A stretch of DNA of 64,000 nucleotides from Cristatella mucedo (Eukaryota; Bryozoa; Phylactolaemata; Cristatellidae): positions 186,001 to 250,000 of the forward strand of contig WPIO01000129.1 in assembly GCA_009760855.2 (NCBI GenBank), in the 5' to 3' direction. A model generated the notes under the pieces. That model saw only the letters and a program-made list of their open reading frames with translations, was not told the origin of the DNA and made no database searches. The stretch's first letter is position 1; every line of letters starts with the position of its first letter. Position numbers and translations under genes: made by a program. Positions 1 to 12,335 of the stretch are shown here, in pieces.

Positions 1-14
1 ATTATCCATACTAG

Positions 15-170
15 AATTCTGACCTTGTGCATATCACCTCTAACCGTGTCAATATTGGTTGTTTATTGAGAATAGTACCCCTAAACATTTGATGGCCCTT
101 CCTCGCGGCTAATGTAAAGTGCCTAGAAAAAAGATTAAGTATGCTGATTGTGCTATATCAAATTTATTAG
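15..170 (+). repeat. LINE A 3' tail, degenerate
   Basis: This matches the 3' untranslated tail seen at 4318-4512 and 13740-13925: a 'gaccttgtgcatatcacc' stretch, then 'aatgtaaagtgcctag' and an 'agattaagt' block. The stem-loop is eroded and the ATT tail is nearly gone. It is an old 5'-truncated insertion. Confidence 0.6.
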
Positions 171-257
171 TAATATCAGTAGTACTAGATAGTAATGAAT
201 ATAAATGTGACTCAAAAAACTACCAGTCAATGCCCTGCTGTACAAGAGCCAGAACTG

Positions 258-355
258 GTAGGTGAGAAGTTATGTGCTTGACAAATGGGATACTCACGAC
301 AGACAAGCCTAGCTGCAGAGTTTCGCTCCAACTTGTAACGTCTGATTTCGACCCG
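258..355 (-). repeat. LINE A fragment (RT C-terminal coding part)
   Basis: On the minus strand this resembles the segment that encodes the QLVQNSAARLVCRE region of LINE A, as seen at 44092-44185. The block 'tcacgacagacaagcctagc' is shared. There is no open frame of useful length. Confidence 0.6.
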
Positions 356-671
356 TTGTAATCATTTCCTAATATAATTTAGATGTTCTAAGATGATCTT
401 CTTCACATTCGATGTATGGCCTAATCAGACAGCGATTTTACTGACTGCAACAGAGTTGGTACCAGAGCCAAGTCGAGACTACGCTCCACCTTCCGGATAC
501 AACTTATTTGCCTTTGCAAGTCTCTGTCTGAAAAGTTTCCTTTTGCTTTGGTCAACATAGGTTCAATGTCTTCGAGATTGCAGAAAGCAGTTTCTAGTGT
601 CACAAAGAGACTGCAAGCAGCACACACACAAGCATGACTCTGACATCATAATCCACAGATGGTATCAAGCT

Positions 672-755
672 TAATAATAATAATAATAATAATAATAATT
701 CACTTGATAAAGCGCCCTCAGATAACTTAATCTCTCTCTAGGCGCTTTACAAACT
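672..755 (-). repeat. LINE A 3' tail with (AAT)n
   Basis: An (AAT)n run at 672-699 precedes the LINE A terminal stem-loop read on the minus strand. Stem arms aaagcgcc (709-716) and ggcgcttt (741-748) are perfectly complementary. Only the 3' end is present, as expected for target-primed insertion with strong 5' truncation. Confidence 0.85.
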
Positions 756-2325
756 TAAATATCTTTTTCATTTTGGAATCGTAGATGAAATTATGCATTC
801 AGATTTAAATACTCTATGTCACGTTTCAAGTCTCTATTGTAAATATAGGCTTGCCAGAAGACTTGTAGACAAGAACCAAACCTAAATTGGCTGAAAGTGC
901 GGGACACTTAGAAAATAGGCCGCATTAGCTTCACTCCTCACCTACCCTCTCTCTATCTCTCATGTCCCGTTCTGTCCTGTCCGTTCCGTCATGTCCACAT
1001 CTCTCCTCTTTAGCAGCTTAGCACAAGGTGCTTGGTTAAGAAACTATGGTACTATGTGCATTATGATGCATATAGAGCATTTAATTGACCGCAATTAGGG
1101 CTCAAAAAATACTAATACAGTTACTAAGCTTTTGGAGACTCCGAGTGACATGACAACAACCAAGGTCTGTTCGAATCGGGTAAGTGCACAGGCGTCACCC
1201 GTGCTGCAGTGAAAAAATGAGGACATTATTTCAGCGACCAGGTGAATATAGCCAAATATGCCTGCCTCTAGGGAAGAGCTAAGAATCACTGTGTTCACAG
1301 TGTCAGACTGTTTAGTGAAACATTTGCTGCTCACTTTCATGCCTTCCCAGCTGGCACGGCTGGCCAAGCACCTTTGTTTGAACTGGTCGAGCTAGTGTGT
1401 TACATTTTTGGCTTATTTTCATTGCAAATATTAGATGAACACCTATATTTGACTTGCGTTTGACCACGTAGTGATTAACGATTAATTAATTTGTTTTGAC
1501 CTCGTAACTGCCGTTTTTACTTGCACATTTTAACCAGAGAACACTCGCCTTGCAGTTTCGGCATTTTTTATTAAAAGGATACGTTTAAAAAGACTCGCCC
1601 TTTTAAAAAGTAAAAAAGTACTATTCTTGTCTTTTAATGAAAATAAATTATCATGGGGGTATGCAAAAATACTTGCTCAGAATCCTTTACACTTAATATT
1701 AGCCTACATTCGACCTAGATTGACTGAGGAATAGGGTGGTGGCTTACAGCGACCAGAAGTTTCGGCATATGTCCTGCCATATAAGTAAACGATCGAAATA
1801 GATTAATTTTTGTGAATCCGATTCACGAATAAAGTATTAACAATTCCAAGAGACATGTCATAATTGTACTAATCTTATATATTAAAAAGTGCCTTAGAAT
1901 GAAAGGAAAGTTTCAAAGGCAAACTGCTTCTAAGTCTTTCGTGAGGTCATCACGACTGAAAGATTTGATAAAACAGTGGTCTATAATTAGATATTTACAA
2001 GTAACTGCCTTGTGTACGATTTTGATACAGACACAGTCTTTAGAACGAAGCTCTGTGACCCACCAGGAACTAGATCCAGGTCGTATAAGCCACGAAACAA
2101 CAGCTTCATCCTGGCTGGAAGCCGGTTATTGATTATTACAAATGAGTAGATTTCATGAAACGGCTAATCAGCCTGTCATAAGAAACACATTTGATGCCAA
2201 TCAAACTATTTTTTTATTAAAAAAGAGATAAGATTGACTACTTAGCCATGCAGTTATGCATTCTTATTTTGCTACCGGAGCACACTTTGGAGGCGACTGT
2301 AGCAGTTTTTTTATTTTCATTGTAG
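756..2325. other. No gene recognised
   Basis: AT-rich DNA upstream of the first visible DEG/ENaC exon, presumably intron. The short open frames (such as 1899-2132) lack recognisable motifs and convincing splice context. Confidence 0.5.
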
Positions 2326-2530
2326 TATATCAACCTGGAACCCCCCTGGGGTTTTTGCAATCGTGAGGCGAAATTGAGTTACTTTGATACTTACACAACA
2401 TCTACCTGTGAAACTGAATGCAAAATGGACGTCACCGAAAAAAACTGTTCGTGTCAGCCGTACTTTTACCCAAAGATATCAAAAATGTGCAACATAGAAG
2501 ACACACTGGGTTGTGCAGCTAATGTGATAG
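2326..2530 (+). CDS. DEG/ENaC sodium channel, extracellular cysteine-rich exon
   Basis: An internal exon of an amiloride-sensitive (DEG/ENaC/ASIC/FaNaC-type) sodium channel. A pyrimidine-rich tract ending tgtag precedes it, and a gtcagt donor starts at 2531. Opening at a codon boundary, it reads 68 codons plus one base. It begins YINLEPPWGFC and continues with SYFDTY, CETECK and NCSCQPYFYP. The PPWGxC start and the C-x3-C then C-x-C spacing are hallmarks of the family's extracellular cysteine-rich domain, which holds the finger/thumb folded outside the membrane. It joins in frame (phase 1) to the exon at 7031. The N-terminus and TM1 exons must lie before the window. The subtype and the activating ligand cannot be told from this part. 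Confidence 0.9.
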
Positions 2531-4317
2531 GTCAGTTATGGTTCTTTGTTCTCCGAAACTACTTTCTATGTTGTGACCTTGCAAGAGCAATACGGTCCTC
2601 ACGGCAAAGAATAGCTTGTAGATGCTATGCAGCTCATTCTGCCTCTAATTGAAAAGTTCCGAGGATATACTAGATCATGTTGTAGGTTTACTTTGGCTGT
2701 TTAAATTATAAAGGCATCAATCGCTATAAAACGCTTTCCTTAGGTCACCGTCGAGCGTTGTGCCTGCTTCGCTTGATTGCAAACATAATATTTCTTGAAA
2801 AGTTGCACAAAGTATCAAAAAAATTCTAAGATTGCAGCGAGCCAAGCTTTTTTCATCAACTAAAAATTCGAACTAGAAAGAATGGATTGCTTATAGAAGC
2901 CATTGTTTCCTAGCTAGGAAAGTTGAAGATGTAGCCGATGAAGCCAGTGGCTTATGTCCCCACTATTCGATTTTACATTTCTTCTTTCATGTTTGCGATT
3001 GAAGTGCAAAACTAATTCATCTATACATAAATCATGTCCGTTGTTAAATTTTCTCCAAGGAATAAATTATGCTTAAAGGTGCATGCAGTAACAAAGAGAA
3101 ATGCTTGCATGCATAAGACGCTTTAAGTCTTCACAGAAAGATAGAAGGCAGTTGTCAAGTCCAAACCCCGAAGCTTGATAGTAATAAAGTGCGTCTTTCG
3201 TCCGTGAGATCAAAATTTTCTGCACTTGTAAATCATTTCTATCTTTGACTATGCCACGATGGTATTAAGTTATGACAGATTTTTATGCAATCCAATGTTA
3301 GAGCAAGATAAATCTGAAATCACAAGCGATAAATCCATGTTAGCTAACAAGTTAAACAAACCAACAATTAACAATCCTTTTTTCACGCAAATTTAGTGAT
3401 GATAGACACAGCCTCATTATGTTGCTCTCATATAAGCAAAACCACAGATAGAGCTTTTATGAAGCCACTATCAGTATTTATTGCTACAACAGCAATTTAC
3501 GTGCCATGTAAGTTGTCATTTGAGTACTAGTATGGGTAATATTGCCAACTTGATTATCGATCATAATTTTAGCTGTCAAAAGAAAGCTAATGGCCCATAT
3601 ATTAACTCTATGCTCTATTCATGTTATGTCAGGTTCGTCTAGGCCAATTTATTTGCATCCAGGTAACACTGCTTATCTGGCAGAGCTATGGAGTGGGGGC
3701 TTGTTTCACATACATTTGCATAAGCTATCCTAAGCTACTCAGTTATCCTAAGTTATCCTAAGCATCTCAGTTGATAACAACTAATGATAGCTGGGAAAAA
3801 TAGGTCTGCGTGAGCCCTAACGATTTAGAACAGTGAAAAAAATTGTCAGACGAGAATAAATCACCATTAGCCTTAAGTAAGCGTTTTTTAAAGATTGAAG
3901 ACTTGCAATAACTATCGACATTACTTTTCACAGAAAAAGAAACAGCAATTCAAAATCTATTGGCGACACTCCGCCATATTCCGACCGACCGTCCCTCGTG
4001 AAATAGTTCACTCATTTTCGAGCGGCCGTTATTTGATGGACAACAAAATAGCCATTATCGTCGTCTGGAACCCACTGGCTATTAGCTTTCATTGAGATGT
4101 GATACTTTTCAGGCCATAGTTATTTTTATTTTTAGTAGCAACTGTGTAGTTTTGTTTAACAGAGCTGTCTCAGGGGCAGCATTTCTGACTCCTAATTCAA
4201 AATGTAGTCGGCAAACCGAAAACATCTACCCAAAATAATAGTGTGGGCTATTATCTGTTTTTCCATTACAAAAAACTGATGAGCTCTTTAGGATTCGCAG
4301 ACGAATTTAAAACTCAC
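2531..4317. other. DEG/ENaC intron, nothing recognised
   Basis: Intron sequence. There is a short local repetition of 'tatcctaag' near 3725-3765. No exon or mobile element could be supported. Confidence 0.5.
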
Positions 4318-4512
4318 TGCCACTTACCACATTTGCATGCTGACCCAGTGCATATCACCCCTAACCATGTTATTCATTTTGTTTGTTTATCAAGCATGAT
4401 TTTACTCACCATTCAATTGCATTTCCTTTAGCAGCAAATGTAAAGCGCCTAGAGAGAGATTAAGTTCTCTGAGGGCGCTTTATCAAGTGCATTATTATTA
4501 TTATAATGATAT
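4318..4512 (+). repeat. LINE A 3' end with (ATT)n
   Basis: A well-preserved 3' terminal piece of LINE A. The stem arms aaagcgcc (4442-4449) and ggcgcttt (4474-4481) can pair perfectly, and an ATT repeat follows. It sits in the DEG/ENaC intron on the gene's sense strand. Confidence 0.85.
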
Positions 4513-4715
4513 TAAAACGGCAATTGTGTCATTTCCAAGTATTTTAAAGGTTTGTGTGAGAGCCTTCTTTCTCCAAGGGTCATCAAGTTGAACCTAATCA
4601 TCCAGGAGCAGCTAAACCTAAGGACTTTTAAGAAAGCTCTCACCTTATTGTAATGTGCTAATACGTGTTAACTCGCAGAGCCACATTAATATGTGTCTTA
4701 AGCGGTGGTGCTCTT

Positions 4716-4790
4716 AGTACGCTCACAGCCTAAGCAGCTTTGAGCAGGCATTCGGTGGGCAACATATTTAATCTATAAATACGGAGAAAG
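4716..4790 (-). repeat. LINE B 3' end fragment
   Basis: This shares the 'ctcacagcctaagc' block and the cattcggt..ccaaca block with the minus-strand LINE B end at 63900-63960 and, reversed, with 29300-29370. Similarity on either side is weaker. Confidence 0.6.
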
Positions 4791-4799
4791 TATTACTGA

Positions 4800-5290
4800 G
4801 TCAGAATGTTGGTTGAGATAGTAAGTAGCATAGTATTAGCAGCTTAGGAGAGACGGAAAGAATGTGCCATAGTCAGCAGCAGTAGAGTATATGATGATGT
4901 GCAAGAACTGTTGAGGTGAGTTCCGTTGTTAAGACCTGCAAGGCAACAGTTTCGGTCGTAAATGGCCTTTAAGGTAACGAAGAAGCAAGTTTATTGTACA
5001 TGACGGAGATGGAGAACGAGAAAGCTAAAAGTGGTATAGCAGATGGTCTAGATATTAAGAAGCCGAGCCATGACTGGCCCTTTGGTTTAGCTTAAGAAAT
5101 ACACTCCCCATTCGCTTATCAAGCAACTTCCACCAAAAATCTGTCTCGGAGGTCGGCAAAGTTTTCAGACTACTAGGATATTTCATGAGGTCATGTAGGC
5201 GCACTAGGCAAGAAGAAACCATGCCAGCTCTCCGGAGTGAGAATATTTCTGTTACTTTACACATGCTGTTAAGGAATCATATGCAATTTG
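4800..5290. other. Intron, nothing recognised
   Basis: No gene, RNA or repeat recognised. The open frame at 5055-5264 (-) has no known motif. Confidence 0.4.
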
Positions 5291-5299
5291 CCAGTAGCA

Positions 5300-5580
5300 T
5301 ATCCATTTTCAAATAGCATAATATGGCTAGGGGTGACTAGCACAGGTGGAATATGTAAATACGAATGATGGCAGCATGCACAACGTCAGCAAGAGTGAGT
5401 GCAAAAAAACGAATAGCACGGCCAAAGTGAACTCTGTAATACATGAACACGTTTTAGCTCTTTTTTAAATGTTGTAAAATCAGGGATTTCATGACGTCAG
5501 GCGTGAGTTCCAGGCTTATGTAACAAATGAACTAAATGTTAGAACTGAAGGTGACATAAATTTGAATTAGTTATACTAAT
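5300..5580 (-). repeat. LINE A fragment, strongly decayed
   Basis: Read on the minus strand, the order of blocks matches the LINE A C-terminal coding region and 3' UTR. These are 'ggctaggggtgac', 'ggcagcatgcacaacgtcag', 'tttaaatgttgtaaaatcag' and 'gagttccaggctt', as at 43680-43890. Confidence 0.65.
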
Positions 5581-7030
5581 TGATAGTGCCAATGAAGATT
5601 GGTGACATTGGGCTTAATTTGGGAATTGCAAGATTCAACACAGAAAAGTATATCCGTATAGTCTTTAGCCAACTGTAAGCACCTTTATACCAAGGCCAAA
5701 TTCCTGGCAAGTAGTGCAGTGAAAGGATAATTCAGATCATGCCTTTAGGATTTTTGTGGAGTTAATAGAGGCTGTATGCTGGGCAAGAACTTTTCAAAAT
5801 TTATGCTATCCTAGTTCTGAGTTGCACTAGGTTTGCCTATTAACTTGACTTAGTCATCATTTAAATGGAAATATCTTGATGGCAGCTAAGCAGTTATGTC
5901 AGCAACTGATAGACCAAGTTAGTTAGGAGACTTATCATGCTTAAAATAAAGGGAAGGAGGTTAACACATATATAGTTTCTGTCGCAATACTACGAAAGAA
6001 ATTATATATTTCATTTGGGGTTAAGAATAAAGAAGTGGATCGTGCTGCGTAATTCTGCCTGGCGACTCCACCATAATGCATTTCATCAAGTTTTTGAATA
6101 CCATTCAATAGCTAAGAGCATGGTTTCTCCGTTTGAGCTGTCACCGTGCTAAAAATAAGCGTTAGAAACTGTTCTGCGAGAAAGTATATTGCGTGCATGT
6201 GATTTTGTGATTTCTACTTAGATGACCTTCCAAGTGAACTAGGCTATCGCTAACTCAATATTACATAATGGCAGTCCAAGAGGATATAGTAAACTAATAA
6301 CTGGCAGAGCCTGAAGCTAGAGGTCTTGCTTGGGAGCTTTAGGGTGTAACCGGTCTTATAATGAGCTGGAAATACGCGAAGCCTTGTGGAAATTATTAGA
6401 CCACTAGTGCAAATTCTACATATAGGAGACCGTGCATGCTAGTATCTCTGAATCTGTAAAAGATGGCGCCGGATAGCAATCATATAGGATAAAAGGGACC
6501 CTGCTGAAACCGTGAGAGATGGTTTTAGTTCAACAGCTTTTTATACATAAACAACATGCAACGGGTTTGAAAGAAATCCTCGTTGAAAAATTTGTCGCAT
6601 TAAGTATTTTGCACCATATTTGTAAAGCAAAATAACTACTTGGTCTACGAAAACAGAATTGACATCTCAGTCAAAGATTTCCTCAAGCATTTCTAGTTAA
6701 TAAATGCTTACAGTAAGGTGAGTACTTATGAAAGCACCAATATGGTAAGTATTCATTTGTATGGCCACTTAAGGAGGGCACAGTTTGGGCTTTCATGTCG
6801 AGAAGAGTTTTGCATAGTCTATTTCGTAGAGCTGATTAATTATTTACCCGGTGGGCAATTAAAAATGAATACTCATTGTAAATGGTGTAGGCAATGTGCT
6901 TGCATTGCCTGGTTGGTTTTTGTGTATCAAGCAACAACTAAAATGCATTTAAGCGTATAGCATACATGAAACTATAAGACTAAAAATTATGCACTTCCAA
7001 GCTCAAAATTCTGACTGTTTTATATTTTAG
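5581..7030. other. DEG/ENaC intron, nothing recognised
   Basis: No coding exon, RNA gene or repeat family recognised in this AT-rich intron segment. Confidence 0.4.
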
Positions 7031-7187
7031 ATAAGATTAACAAGGACTTCAGCAAATACTGCACGTGCCCCGAGTCTTGCACCTACGAAGAGTACTCGAC
7101 TTCAGTGAGCTATGTACCGTTTCCGAGTACCCCTATCGGGTACCAAATCATGGCTCTAACCGGCATTCCTTCGATCACTTTCATGAA
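7031..7187 (+). CDS. DEG/ENaC sodium channel, distal extracellular exon
   Basis: The acceptor is tatattttag and the donor gtaagt starts at 7188. It enters in phase 1 (the G from the previous exon plus AT gives Asp) and leaves in phase 2, which fits both neighbours. The product reads DKINKDFSKYCTCPESC, then TYEEYSTSVSYVPFPS, then GYQIMALTGIPSITFM. The CTCPESCxxxxY segment corresponds to the family's conserved C-x-C-x3-C-x4-Y block late in the extracellular domain. It lies about 4.5 kb from the previous exon. No stop or frameshift is seen, so this part of the gene looks functional. Confidence 0.9.
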
Positions 7188-8985
7188 GTAAGTTGCCTTT
7201 GTAGCTACTTGGCACTATTGATTACGTTTTATTTCACTATTTCAGTTGATTGCATGTCATTTATATCTTTGAACTGTGAACTGTCTCAAATTCCCTGCAT
7301 ATATGTTATAGCATGTCGTGTATTGTTGTAATACCGTCAGGGGCAATATAGTGGTAACAGAAATTGCAATTCAATTTTAATGGTAGGTTAGAAACAGACG
7401 TGTTCTTTTCGCTTTGCTGATTAGGACTACATATGGGGAAAGGCAGTCAATTCAAATATTTATTTGATGCCCTAGAATCAAGTTCTGCCAGGTTGCTGAG
7501 CTGAGGCATGTGACCATTCAGTGTGCCAGTTACAGATGTCAACAGACAGGCACTGGTTTCTGGAGTGTAATTTCAGTTTAGTGAAACTTCTCCCATCGCA
7601 ATTATCTTAATGAATATTGTTTTTCAAAATTTTTATTCAAAAAATTGAGACAATAAGCGTGGTCAAAAATTTGGATCATCAAAAGTAAAAAGTCGCGGAC
7701 ATTCAAAGTGATAAAACAATGTGATTATCAGATATTAAGTGTTCGGGATTTAGTTTAAGCCATCATGGAAAAGCTACGTTTTAAGAACGAGGAGTTCAGT
7801 AGGTACCATGGGGGATAGCTATTTTACTTTTAATATTTTAATAAGCTGAAGCTATGTCTGGCTAACCTTGCGATTGATTTTAGATGCCTGCAAAAAAATT
7901 CCAATTCTAGAGATTCTAGAATTTGGTTGTCAATTATAGGCTCATAAAACCATTTGACAAAATGAAAAGCTCTCATCAGACTTTCTACTCAATCTCAATA
8001 TAAATTGCTGAAAATAGGCTGTCTTGGACTATGGTACGGAGATTCAACTATTGAGACGTTGGCAAATCAGCACTACCACAAAGTTTTTTTAGAATGCAAG
8101 ACTGTCACTGATTATGGACTCGTGAATGCCAACAAATTTTTTTTTTTAACTTATTTAAAGAGCATGGTCATTGCAGAATTGTATAACTCTTCTCAGCTTG
8201 CCAGCAGTAATCATGCTCCCAGTTAGGATGGCCTATAGATGACATTTGCTTCCTAAATTGCACAAAGTTTTATTGTTGTTTTAAATAATTAAACATATTT
8301 GCGTATGCCTGAAATTCGACCCTGACTAATGATTACATTGTATGTAAAGGCGCGGCTTCGCCAAACATTTTGAGGGAATTCTTAATGTGACATAACCCAT
8401 GCAGGTGTGTGGATCGAAAGTTGGGACACAAATCAATGCTAATACCAAGGCAGGCGAGAAGTTCAACAGGGAAACAGAAATTAGCCGATTAGAATAAACG
8501 AAGGAGCTCGACCGACCAAGCAGTACATAACCTGCAGCTTGATAAGCTTTTTTCCAAGATTATCCACATAGTTTTTATGAGTTGATAAATAATTTTAAAA
8601 TATAATAAAAATTAAATGGTTATAATTGATTAACCCCCGAAAATGACTAGAAATATCACCTTTCTATATAACCATTGCACCGAATACTTTATTAATAGTA
8701 CATATAAATCGCACAACTAGTTGGTGATAGCTAAACAGATTATTAACTGTTGACACTAACAATGGAAATCTGTCAGTATATTACAAAAAAGATTTTCCAA
8801 GTTCAATCCTAAAAGTCTGAGCAATTACTGATTAATATTTGATTCAACGCGGACGTATTTTTTAGATGTTTCAGATAGCTTATGCTATTGAACTATTTGT
8901 ACACCTTTGTTTTTAATAGAGCAATTATTTAGGCAACACATTAACACTATTGACATAAATCTTCATCTATAAGTATTTACCCATA
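7188..8985. other. DEG/ENaC intron, nothing recognised
   Basis: No coding exon or repeat family recognised. The ORF at 8005-8226 has no motif or splice context. Confidence 0.4.
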
Positions 8986-8987
8986 CA

Positions 8988-9060
8988 CGCATGCACACAC
9001 ACACACACACACAAACACACACACTCAGACACACACACACACACATACCTATATATATAT

Positions 9061-9119
<59 letters not shown>
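8988..9119. repeat. Compound microsatellite (CA)n-(TA)n
   Basis: Interrupted CA repeats (about 8993-9046) run directly into a TA repeat (about 9050-9118). The YIYIYI open frame seen here is an artefact of the repeat. Confidence 0.95.
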
Positions 9120-9120
<1 letters not shown>

Positions 9121-10849
9121 CACCATAACCAGAAATATGGTGTTATCATTTTTTCATGTAAGCTGTAATTTAATAATACAACTTAATACTGTTTTGGATA
9201 ATTATTAAAAGATGAGCTGAATAATATATTTCGAATCTTGAAGGATTCTAAAAATAGAAACAAACCATTATATCAGGCATTTTAACTAGTTTAACTACTA
9301 CTGTATCCCGATAGAAATTGCTTTGTAATTCAATAGAAATAGCATTTCAAACTTATGGCACGAGACAGTTAGGAAATCTAAAGATATTAAAACCTAATAT
9401 GTTCACATATTACTCTAACCTAATAAATCTCTACAACTCCCGTGTTGTTATAATGATGCTGAGTGCGTCGTATAGCAAAATCCGGACTGCTAAAACACAC
9501 AAGTTGACATTTAAGGAATCAGTGTAATTTGACCTCAATTTTATAACTTTAACTTGTTTATGCAACATTGAGCATCATGGTCAGGCTTTAACATCAAATG
9601 AAGGAATAGCTGAGCTAAGCAAACAACTGCAATTGGATTACATTTTAATGACATTAAAGTCAGTGTTTCTAGTCAAAGAAGCTAAAATCAAGTTGCAGTC
9701 TTCGAAACCATACGACTTCAAAGCTTAGTATAGTAACACTTTTTTAATTTTGGAGTCTAACTTGGTGTGCCTATACTACTTTGGTTTTATTGTCGACTTA
9801 TTTTAAAAAGTAAGTTGCCAGGCATGTATGGCTGTCAGCAAGGGTTACGTGCAGCTGGGGAGTTGAGAGAGATCGCCGGCTTGGAGGCTGGGATTAATCA
9901 AAGCGAAAATATAACTGATTTTCGCATGTGAAGAAATGAATTCGTGGAGTATGATTGGCGATCACATTGGTGAGAGTGAGGGTGGAAACTGTTTGCAGAT
10001 TCCGACTTAGCCCGAAGTGCTGAATAATCTTTTACTTCAGTTGTTCTCCAAATGCTCTTTTGCCGTTCACTTCAGGATTTCGGGCTGTCCCACTGTGATG
10101 GGACCTGAATCATCACATTGGCTTCAGCCAGTGATTTATGGGCGAGACTAGAGACACTTGGCAACTACTGGGTGACAAAGAACACCAAACACTGATTAGT
10201 GATTAAGCTAAAAAGCAGAGATACTTTACCTAATTATTTAAAGAGTACCGGACATGAGCTCAGGCAAAAGAAACATTTGCGATGTTATTTTTGCACAAAA
10301 GTAGAAGATCTATTTCACCTTTGAAGTAGGACAGTGAGAAGATAATCTGGAGGACAAGCAGTCATCTTTGATGCTGAGATGAATTTCAGGATTAGGTCAC
10401 TCTTGGCCTGCACAAATGTAAACATTGAAGTACTGTGCGGAAATTAGAGACAGGAGCCTAGACGGTATGGTACCGTCTTAGCAGGAGTAGAGTTGGAGTC
10501 TTCTTTCTTGTGAGTCTTGCTGACCACAAAGCAAAATAAAAAAATCAGCTAGACCCTGATTGTTTCATGCTTTCTCAAGCTTGAGCTTATCAGACCTCAC
10601 TAGTTAAATATATGAGGTAAACCATGGCAGTTTGGGCGAGGACACAGTCGGCTGAGCACGAATTGCCAACTCTTTGATAATGCCAATTTTCGTCGTGTGC
10701 CAGCATTCTAGAAACGACAACAGGTCGAAATAATGACTAAGAATTACGAAAATTCTCATGGAATCTTTTTAAGCTATTTCACTTCAAAACAATATATTAT
10801 ATTCCTTCTTAATCATTATAATACCAAGTAACCCAACCTTTTATCCCAG
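9120..10849. other. DEG/ENaC intron, nothing recognised
   Basis: No gene or known repeat family recognised. Confidence 0.4.
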
Positions 10850-10941
10850 AGAGAATCTTGTTGGAATCAGAATATACTTTTCTGACCTCGGCACCACAAT
10901 CATGACTCAGTCGCAAGCTCACACGGTGATTTCTACATTGA
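10850..10941 (+). CDS. DEG/ENaC sodium channel, pre-TM2 exon
   Basis: A short 92-nt exon, too short for ORF calling. The acceptor is ccttttatcccag and the donor gtaagt starts at 10942. It enters in phase 2 (AA from the previous exon plus A gives Lys) and exits in phase 1. It encodes ENLVGIRIYFSDLGTTIM followed by TQSQAHTVISTL. This corresponds to the family's conserved 'NLhxhxVYFxxL' strand just before the second transmembrane helix. It joins the TM2 exon at 18617, and equally the decayed one at 16489, without a frame change. Confidence 0.88.
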
Positions 10942-11170
10942 GTAAGTATTAAGGTTGCTGCTTAACGTATGATCGCTTTTTTTTATTTTTTGTAACTGGA
11001 TTTGAAATTAAAATAATTTTTGGAGACCTGGTATAGAATTTACAATTTCATTAGGTATACCAGGTCATTTTCCTATATTTTGTGCTCGTATTTTATTGGC
11101 TAGTAGTAATATAATCTTAAATAAGTTCAGAAATGTAATCAAATTAATAACTATGATCAAATCTCTACAT
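10942..11170. other. Start of the last DEG/ENaC intron
   Basis: Donor followed by AT-rich intron. Nothing else recognised. Confidence 0.4.
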
Positions 11171-11173
11171 TAC

Positions 11174-11218
<45 letters not shown>

Positions 11219-11290
11219 TGTGTGTGTGTTTATATGCACACACTCACACCTGTTTAGGTAAGTATTCACTCACACATACACACACACAAA
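11174..11290. repeat. Compound microsatellite (TA)n-(TG)n-(CA)n
   Basis: TA repeat, then a TG repeat (to about 11229), then CA-rich repeats around 11237-11288. The TG and CA tracts are complementary and could fold back. Confidence 0.9.
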
Positions 11291-11446
11291 AGCATATATA
11301 TGAATAGTTTTATTTATTTACATCAATGGACGTCAAAATAAACTTTTTCGTCGCACTCTTTTTAACAAAAAGGATATCCGATTAAAATAACCGTATTTGC
11401 CTATCTTCTAGGCATTAATATTAAATTAAAAATTGAAGCTCTGCAA

Positions 11447-11600
11447 GGCTGGTGGTCATTGTGATCGCCTTGACCAATTTTAAGGATAATGCATATGATG
11501 ACTGAGGTTTTAGGCTCAAGTCCCTAGCATTTGTGAAGCACGTAGAGAGAAATTAAGATTGCTTAGGTCAGTAAGAAAATGAATTTTTTTCTATAACTTT
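11447..11600 (+). repeat. tRNA-derived SINE, old copy
   Basis: The body corresponds to the SINE at 57322: an eroded tRNA-like head, a B-box-like 'ggctcaagtccc', then 'gtgaagcacgtagagagaaa', 'ttaag' and an AT-rich end. This tail resembles the LINE A 3' stem-loop. The A box is poorly preserved. Confidence 0.6.
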
Positions 11601-11879
11601 ACTGTTACTGCAGTCAGTAAACTTGTATTTAGGTTTCAAAAATTATAATTCACCATGCAAATATGAGAGTACAGTGAAATTGGGAAGCGTTTCCCAAAGA
11701 AAGCTCCTTTAGGGTAACAGTGTGAATGCGTTTTACGGAAAAAGGGGACACCCAACAGGTAAACCAGCGATCACGGGAAAAACACACTGCAGCTAAGTTA
11801 TTTTATTAGTGCTTCACTTTAATAATTACGAAATAGCTGTCGTGTCTGGGAGAAAACTTGGTCAAATTTATAATTTCGG

Positions 11880-12335
11880 CAGCACCTCCTGAATCCTTTG
11901 CTGAAAGAGCTGGGAAAACTGCCGGTTGATCAACTGATACACGGCAAAGTTCTTAGGCTGTCACAAGGCCCTACCACGGCTTGGCTCCTTCATACCTAAT
12001 TAAAGTGCTGCACCAGTTCAAGCCTTATCGTGCCTTCGCTGTTCAATTACTTTTATTTAAGCCCGGTGGCGACAGGAGCTTTTGCTATACATGTCTCAGA
12101 CTTGAAGGGCACTTCACAATTCTTAAGCAAGGACAACTACTCTCCTGCTGTCTACTATGGTAACCCTTTCCAGGTTTCCTTAGCCACTAATTTCGACCTA
12201 CTAACTGGATAACCAGCTCTCCCAAATCAGCTAGGCTTCTTGCTTTCTATTTTTTTGAGTGAGATGAAGTATATTGGCAACCAAATGCGTACCAAAAGCC
12301 GCCTAGGATGTGAGTATGCACTACAAACTGACCTA
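11880..12335 (+). repeat. LINE B fragment, RT C-terminus and 3' UTR
   Basis: Similar in order to 28905-29370. The shared blocks are 'cctttgctgaaagagct', then 'ccaccacggcttggctcctt' (approximate), then 'caccagttcaagcctt', then the terminal 'gcaaccaaatgcgtaccaaa' block. Frames are broken. It stops abruptly where LINE A sequence starts at about 12336. Confidence 0.7.

Noticed and set aside
1899-2132. Possible extra DEG/ENaC exon
   Set aside because: The translation shows no DEG/ENaC motif and no suitable phase-compatible splice sites.
8967-9149. Tyr-Ile repeat open frame
   Set aside because: It is only the translation of a TA microsatellite; the same applies at 19499-19684 and 37581-38059.
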